Below are positions 5,675 to 8,245 of a DNA stretch of 8,245 nt, piece by piece. The notes beneath the pieces are model-generated. The model saw only the letters and a list, made by a program, of their open reading frames with translations, ran no database searches and was not told the origin of the DNA. How positions within the stretch are numbered: position 1 is the first letter of the stretch; each line of letters opens with the position of its first letter. The translations under genes and the position numbers were made by a program. Origin of the DNA: Caulobacter sp. (GTDB lineage: Bacteria > Pseudomonadota > Alphaproteobacteria > Caulobacterales > Caulobacteraceae); NCBI GenBank assembly GCA_014378155.1, contig JACMOF010000528.1:1-8245 (forward strand), read 5' to 3'.

Positions 5675-6040
5675 ATGTTGAGCCTGCGTCAACGCATACG
5701 CGACGTCGTTGCGCCCCTCATCAAACTCAGCGGCAAGCTTCTTCACCGAAGCCCCGACCTGACCCCCGAATGCCAAGCCATGCTTCGGGAAATGGCCATC
5801 GGGCCGCCCAGACACTCGCAGTGGAACGAGCTGCTGGCCTTCCGTGACCGGCGGTTCCGCGAGGCCTACCGAGGCGACTTGGTGACGCCGGCTCAAACCC
5901 GCGAAGAGAACTGGTCCCTGTCCGAGATCGGACTGGCCAGCCTCCTCACGCATAACGAGCCGCCGCGAATCGTCGATCTGGGCGCGCAAGGCCCGGGGCG
6001 GCCGGAAAACACCCAAACCTTCCCGTCGAAATTCGCCTGA
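5675..6040 (+). CDS. Hypothetical protein, possible truncated methyltransferase
   Basis: A 121-residue protein that I do not recognise. The first 30 residues are basic and amphipathic (RQRIRDVVAPLIKLSGKLLHR), the middle is rich in Arg, Glu and Trp, and the end contains PPRIVDLGAQGPG (96-108). That last segment looks like motif I of a class I SAM-dependent methyltransferase (VDLGxGxG), yet only 14 residues follow it, far too few for the fold. No continuation is evident in the other forward frames, and a mosaic repeat begins 17 nt after the stop. The codons include ATA, AGA and several CGA, unlike the neighbours, which suggests acquired or decaying DNA. It has a good Shine-Dalgarno. A minus-strand frame over the same region has nothing in its favour. 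Either it is a real small protein or the stub of a larger gene. Confidence 0.5.
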   Translation: MLSLRQRIRDVVAPLIKLSGKLLHRSPDLTPECQAMLREMAIGPPRHSQWNELLAFRDRRFREAYRGDLVTPAQTREENWSLSEIGLASLLTHNEPPRIVDLGAQGPGRPENTQTFPSKFA

Positions 6041-6056
6041 CGCGCAGCGCGCGCGC

Positions 6057-6164
6057 CTAGAGCATTTCCCGACCTGACTGCGTCCGGCCGCGAGCTCTAA
6101 TATTTTGTTTTGACACGTTTTTCTTCACGCGAACCGGAACCACTTCGCTCGAAAAATGCTCTAG
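6057..6164. repeat. Mosaic intergenic palindromic repeat (RIME-like)
   Basis: A 108-bp AT-richer element bounded by a perfect 11-bp inverted repeat, CTAGAGCATTT (6057-6067) and AAATGCTCTAG (6154-6164). An internal GCTCTA (6094-6099) repeats the boundary hexamer and divides the element into two modules of about 42 and 70 bp. The right module, read on the minus strand, has TTCGAGCGAAGTGG, CCGGTTCGCGTGAAGAAAA and CGTGTCAAAACAAAA. I recognise this as the kind of intergenic mosaic repeat dispersed through alphaproteobacterial genomes. It carries no transposase frame. Its right boundary contains the hslU stop codon (complement of 6161-6163), so the hslU mRNA 3' end must run through it, and the terminal arms could fold as a long-range hairpin. 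Confidence 0.7.
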
Positions 6165-7459
6165 AGGATGAACCGGCTGAGGTCTGCGTTCGCAGCCAAG
6201 GCGCCGATGCGTTCCTGCACATAGGCCGCGTCGACCGTGACCGTCTCGCCCGAGCGATCGCCCGCGCTGAAGCTGATCTCCTCGACCACCTTCTCCAGGA
6301 TCGTCTGCAGCCGCCGGGCGCCGATGTTCTCGACGGAGGCGTTGACCGCCACGGCGGCGTCGGCCACAGCGTCGATGGCGTCGTCGGTAAACACCAGGGT
6401 CACCCCCTCGGTCAGGATCAGCGCCTGGTGCTGGCGGATCAGATTGGCTTCCGGCTCGGTGAGGATACGGCGCAGGTCATCGCGCGTCAGGCCCTTCAGC
6501 TCGACACGGATCGGCAGGCGGCCCTGTAGCTCCGGCAACAGGTCGGACGGCTTGGCCACGTGGAAGGCGCCCGAGGCGATGAACAGGATGTGGTCGGTCT
6601 TGACTGGTCCGTACTTGGTCGAGACCGTCGTGCCCTCGATCAACGGCAGCAGGTCGCGCTGAACGCCCTCCCTGGAGACGTCGGCGCCCCCGCGCTGACT
6701 CGAAGACGCCACCTTGTCGATCTCGTCCAGGAAGACGATGCCGTGGTTCTCGGCCAGTTCCAGGGCCTCTTGCGTCAGGGCCTCCTGGTCGAGCAGCTTG
6801 TCGCTTTCCTCGGCGATCAGCGGCGCGTGGGCGCCGGCGACCGTGGTCTTGTGGGTCTTGGTGCGACCGCCGCCGAACGATTTCATCATCTCCGACAGGT
6901 TCAGCACCGAGGCGCCCGGCTGGCCGGGGATCTCGAACATGCCGGCTCCCGCGCCAGTGTCGGCCAGCTGCAGCTCCACTTCCTTGTCGTCCAGTTCGCC
7001 GGCTCGCAGCTTCTTGCGGAAGCTTTCGCGGGCGGCGGTTGATCCGGGGCCTGTCAGGGCGTCGAGAATGCGCTCCTCGGCCGCCGCCTCGGCCTTGGCC
7101 TTGACCCCGGCGCGGCGCGTGTCACGAACCATGGCCAGGGCGCTTTCCACCAGATCGCGGATGATCTGATCGACGTCGCGGCCAACATAACCGACCTCTG
7201 TGAACTTGGTGGCCTCGACCTTCAGGAACGGCGCCTGGGCCAGCTTTGCCAGCCGGCGGGCGATCTCGGTCTTGCCGACGCCGGTGGGGCCGATCAGCAG
7301 GATGTTCTTCGGCGTGATCTCGTCGCGCAGGTCGTCGGGCGTGCGCCGGCGGCGCCAGCGGTTGCGCAGCGCCACGGCGACAGCCTTCTTGGCCTCCAGG
7401 TGGCCGACGATGTAGCGGTCGAGTTCGGAGACGATCTCGCGGGGGGAAAACTCGGTCAT
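6161..7459 (-). CDS. hslU: HslU (ClpY), ATPase subunit of HslVU protease
   Basis: A 432-residue AAA+ unfoldase of normal HslU length that forms hexameric caps on the HslV peptidase and feeds it unfolded substrates in the cytoplasm. It shows Walker A GPTGVGKT (57-64), the pore loop GYVG (90-93), an intermediate I-domain about 110-240, Walker [10 protein letters not shown] (241-249), an arginine-finger segment [11 protein letters not shown] (311-321), sensor-2 GARRL (380-384), and the conserved C-terminal tail DLSRFIL. That tail inserts between HslV subunits to activate them. Its ATG shares one nucleotide with the hslV stop (TGATG), and GGAG lies about 10 nt upstream inside the hslV end. Its TAG stop falls within the border of the mosaic repeat. 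All functional motifs are intact. Confidence 0.98.
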   Translation of the reverse strand: MTEFSPREIVSELDRYIVGHLEAKKAVAVALRNRWRRRRTPDDLRDEITPKNILLIGPTGVGKTEIARRLAKLAQAPFLKVEATKFTEVGYVGRDVDQIIRDLVESALAMVRDTRRAGVKAKAEAAAEERILDALTGPGSTAARESFRKKLRAGELDDKEVELQLADTGAGAGMFEIPGQPGASVLNLSEMMKSFGGGRTKTHKTTVAGAHAPLIAEESDKLLDQEALTQEALELAENHGIVFLDEIDKVASSSQRGGADVSREGVQRDLLPLIEGTTVSTKYGPVKTDHILFIASGAFHVAKPSDLLPELQGRLPIRVELKGLTRDDLRRILTEPEANLIRQHQALILTEGVTLVFTDDAIDAVADAAVAVNASVENIGARRLQTILEKVVEEISFSAGDRSGETVTVDAAYVQERIGALAANADLSRFIL

Positions 7460-8037
7460 CAGAGGCTCTCCACCGTCAGATTGCCGTTGGTGTAGACGCA
7501 GATCTCGGCGGCGATGGCCATCGAACGTCTGGCGACATCGTCAGCGGTCAGGTCTTGGTCGATCAGGGGCTTGGCGGGCGCCAAGGCGTAGTTGCCGCCC
7601 GAGCCGATGGCCGCCACCGAACCGCCGCCGGTGCTCTCGCCGGGTTCGAGCACGTCGCCCACGCCGGTCACCGTGAAGATCGAGTCCGCGTCGGCCACCA
7701 GCAGCATGGCCTCAAGCCGGCGCAGATAGCGGTCGGTGCGCCAGTCCTTCGCCAAGTCTACGCAGGCGCGGGCCAGCTGGTCGGGATACTGTTCCAGCTT
7801 GGCCTCAAGCCGCTCGATCAGGGTGAAGGCGTCGGCCGTGGCCCCGGCGAACCCGGCCACGACCTTGCCGCCGGCCAGGCGGCGGACCTTGCGGGCGTTG
7901 CCCTTGACGACGGTTGGGCCCATGGAGACCTGTCCGTCGCCGGCGATCACGGTCTGCCTGTTCTTGCGCACCGCCAGAATGGTCGTGCCGTGCCAATCTG
8001 GAAAAGAGTTGGCGGGGAAAGAATTGCTGTTTTTCAT
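7459..8037 (-). CDS. hslV: HslV (ClpQ), peptidase subunit of HslVU protease
   Basis: A proteasome-beta-like threonine peptidase that forms the dodecameric core of HslVU. Counting from an upstream ATG at 8046, which would give 195 residues, mature Thr1 is Thr21 in WHGTTILAV. Asp37 (AGDGQ) and Lys53 (NARKVRRL) correspond to mature Asp17 and Lys33. The catalytic Thr lies behind a propeptide of 17-20 residues, as in other alphaproteobacteria and unlike the E. coli start at Met-Thr-Thr. [15 protein letters not shown] (100-114) and [10 protein letters not shown] (146-155) are family signatures. I prefer the second ATG (8037, MKNSNSF; 192 residues) because the best promoter match places the first ATG in the -10. 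Odd points are a Gly-rich insertion at about 136-142 and prolines at 157 and 160. It is followed by hslU with a 1-nt overlap. Confidence 0.95.
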   Translation of the reverse strand: MKNSNSFPANSFPDWHGTTILAVRKNRQTVIAGDGQVSMGPTVVKGNARKVRRLAGGKVVAGFAGATADAFTLIERLEAKLEQYPDQLARACVDLAKDWRTDRYLRRLEAMLLVADADSIFTVTGVGDVLEPGESTGGGSVAAIGSGGNYALAPAKPLIDQDLTADDVARRSMAIAAEICVYTNGNLTVESL

Positions 8038-8044
8038 GTCCCGC

Positions 8045-8073
8045 ATCTGGCGAGGCGCAGCAGAGATATCAAG
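8045..8073 (-). promoter_or_regulatory. Candidate heat-shock (sigma32) promoter of hslVU
   Basis: Read on the minus strand, CTTGATA and a 14-nt gap precede CGCCAGAT, close to the sigma32 pattern CTTGAAA-N-CCCCATNT (about 12 of 14 informative positions). hslVU is a classic heat-shock operon, which makes the match plausible. Transcription would start around 8037-8040, at or just before the second hslV ATG. The same 31-bp spacer must also serve the divergent gene. Confidence 0.35.
8047..8070 (+). promoter_or_regulatory. Candidate promoter of the moeB-like gene
   Basis: CTGGCG (8047-8052), a 10-nt spacer and GAGATATC (8063-8070) partly match the Caulobacter TTGACG / GCTANAWC elements. The -10 ends 7 nt before the ATG at 8078, where no Shine-Dalgarno is present, so a leaderless transcript is suggested. 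It overlaps the candidate hslV promoter on the other strand. Confidence 0.25.
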
Positions 8074-8077
8074 CGCG

Positions 8078-8245
8078 ATGAGCTTTTCACCGGCCGAAGT
8101 CGAACGCTATGCCCGCCATCTGGTGCTGCGCGAGATCGGCGGGCCGGGCCAGCAGAAGCTGAAGGCCGCGCGGGTGCTGGTGGTCGGGGCCGGGGGCCTG
8201 GGCGCGCCGGCCGCGCTCTACCTGGCCGCCGCCGGGGTCGGAACC
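8078..8245 (+). CDS. moeB: MoeB/ThiF-family adenylyltransferase (5' end only)
   Basis: The first 56 codons of an E1-like enzyme; the gene runs off the right edge. The sequence [19 protein letters not shown] (10-28) followed by the nucleotide-binding strand and loop [10 protein letters not shown] (33-42) is characteristic of the MoeB/ThiF/HesA family. MoeB adenylates the C-terminal glycine of the MoaD sulfur carrier in molybdopterin synthesis. ThiF, which does the same for ThiS in thiamine synthesis, has a very similar N-terminus, and the distinguishing region is outside the window; the gene symbol is therefore the likelier of two. It is divergent from hslV, with only 31-40 bp between the start codons. 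Confidence 0.85.
   Translation, partial: MSFSPAEVERYARHLVLREIGGPGQQKLKAARVLVVGAGGLGAPAALYLAAAGVGT

Noticed and set aside
5634..5681. A 15-codon peptide (MRRLTMIELGRRNPC) overlapping the start of the hypothetical gene, possibly a coupling leader
   Set aside because: The AGGAG is only 1 nt from its ATG, too close to function, and the downstream gene has its own well-placed GGAG.
6041..6056. Alternating GC run (CGCGCAGCGCGCGCGCC) as a possible Z-DNA or terminator site
   Set aside because: It is only 16-17 nt long in a GC-rich genome, forms no clear stem, and has no U-tract after it.
1..8245. CRISPR arrays, tRNA or rRNA genes, insertion sequences, riboswitches
   Set aside because: I saw no regularly spaced direct repeats, no cloverleaf-like segments, no transposase frames, and no recognisable riboswitch cores on either strand.

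Overview
The window looks like chromosomal DNA of an alphaproteobacterium, most likely Caulobacter or a close relative. The GC content is high, every recognisable protein has an alphaproteobacterial flavour (long-propeptide HslV, GFYDHML-type HisB, a DUF2244 protein, an AraC-HTH/MGMT fusion), and the intergenic repeats are of alphaproteobacterial type. The assignment rests on motif and repeat recognition from memory, not on a search.

Positions 1-2307 (minus strand) hold a tight operon read right to left: an adenosine kinase-like PfkB sugar kinase, hisB, hisH and the first 22 codons of hisA. Spacings are 8 nt, 13 nt and a 4-nt ATGA overlap, so the genes are probably co-transcribed and translationally coupled. 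HisB, HisH and HisA catalyse central steps of histidine biosynthesis. HisH works with HisF, presumably encoded beyond the left edge, and that reaction releases the purine intermediate AICAR. A purine-nucleoside kinase in the same operon is therefore a sensible neighbour.

Positions 2308-4104: a 104-bp divergent region with a 7-bp dyad separates this operon from a stand-alone ATP-grasp ligase on the plus strand. That gene converges on nth (endonuclease III, minus strand). Between the two 3' ends lie two inverted copies of a 46-47-nt double-hairpin element, probably a shared bidirectional terminator or processing element.

Positions 4105-5571 (plus strand) carry a DUF2244 membrane protein and an Ada-like AraC-HTH plus O6-alkylguanine-DNA alkyltransferase fusion. 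With divergent nth this makes a small DNA-repair neighbourhood.

Positions 5572-6164 hold a small unrecognised gene of 121 codons with a methyltransferase motif-I-like end. A 108-bp mosaic intergenic repeat follows, and its outer edge supplies the stop codon of hslU.

Positions 6161-8037 (minus strand) are hslU and hslV, the ATP-dependent HslVU protease, joined by a 1-nt stop/start overlap. A sigma32-like promoter candidate lies just upstream of hslV. At 8078 a divergent moeB-type gene begins and runs off the right edge.

Most of this is housekeeping DNA and I see no convincing new multi-gene system. The items most worth a second look are the inverted double-hairpin pair, the mosaic repeat fused to the hslU stop codon, the truncated-looking gene next to it, the likely leaderless starts (including the very short hslV/moeB divergent spacer), and unusual residues in HisH, the MGMT fusion and HslV.
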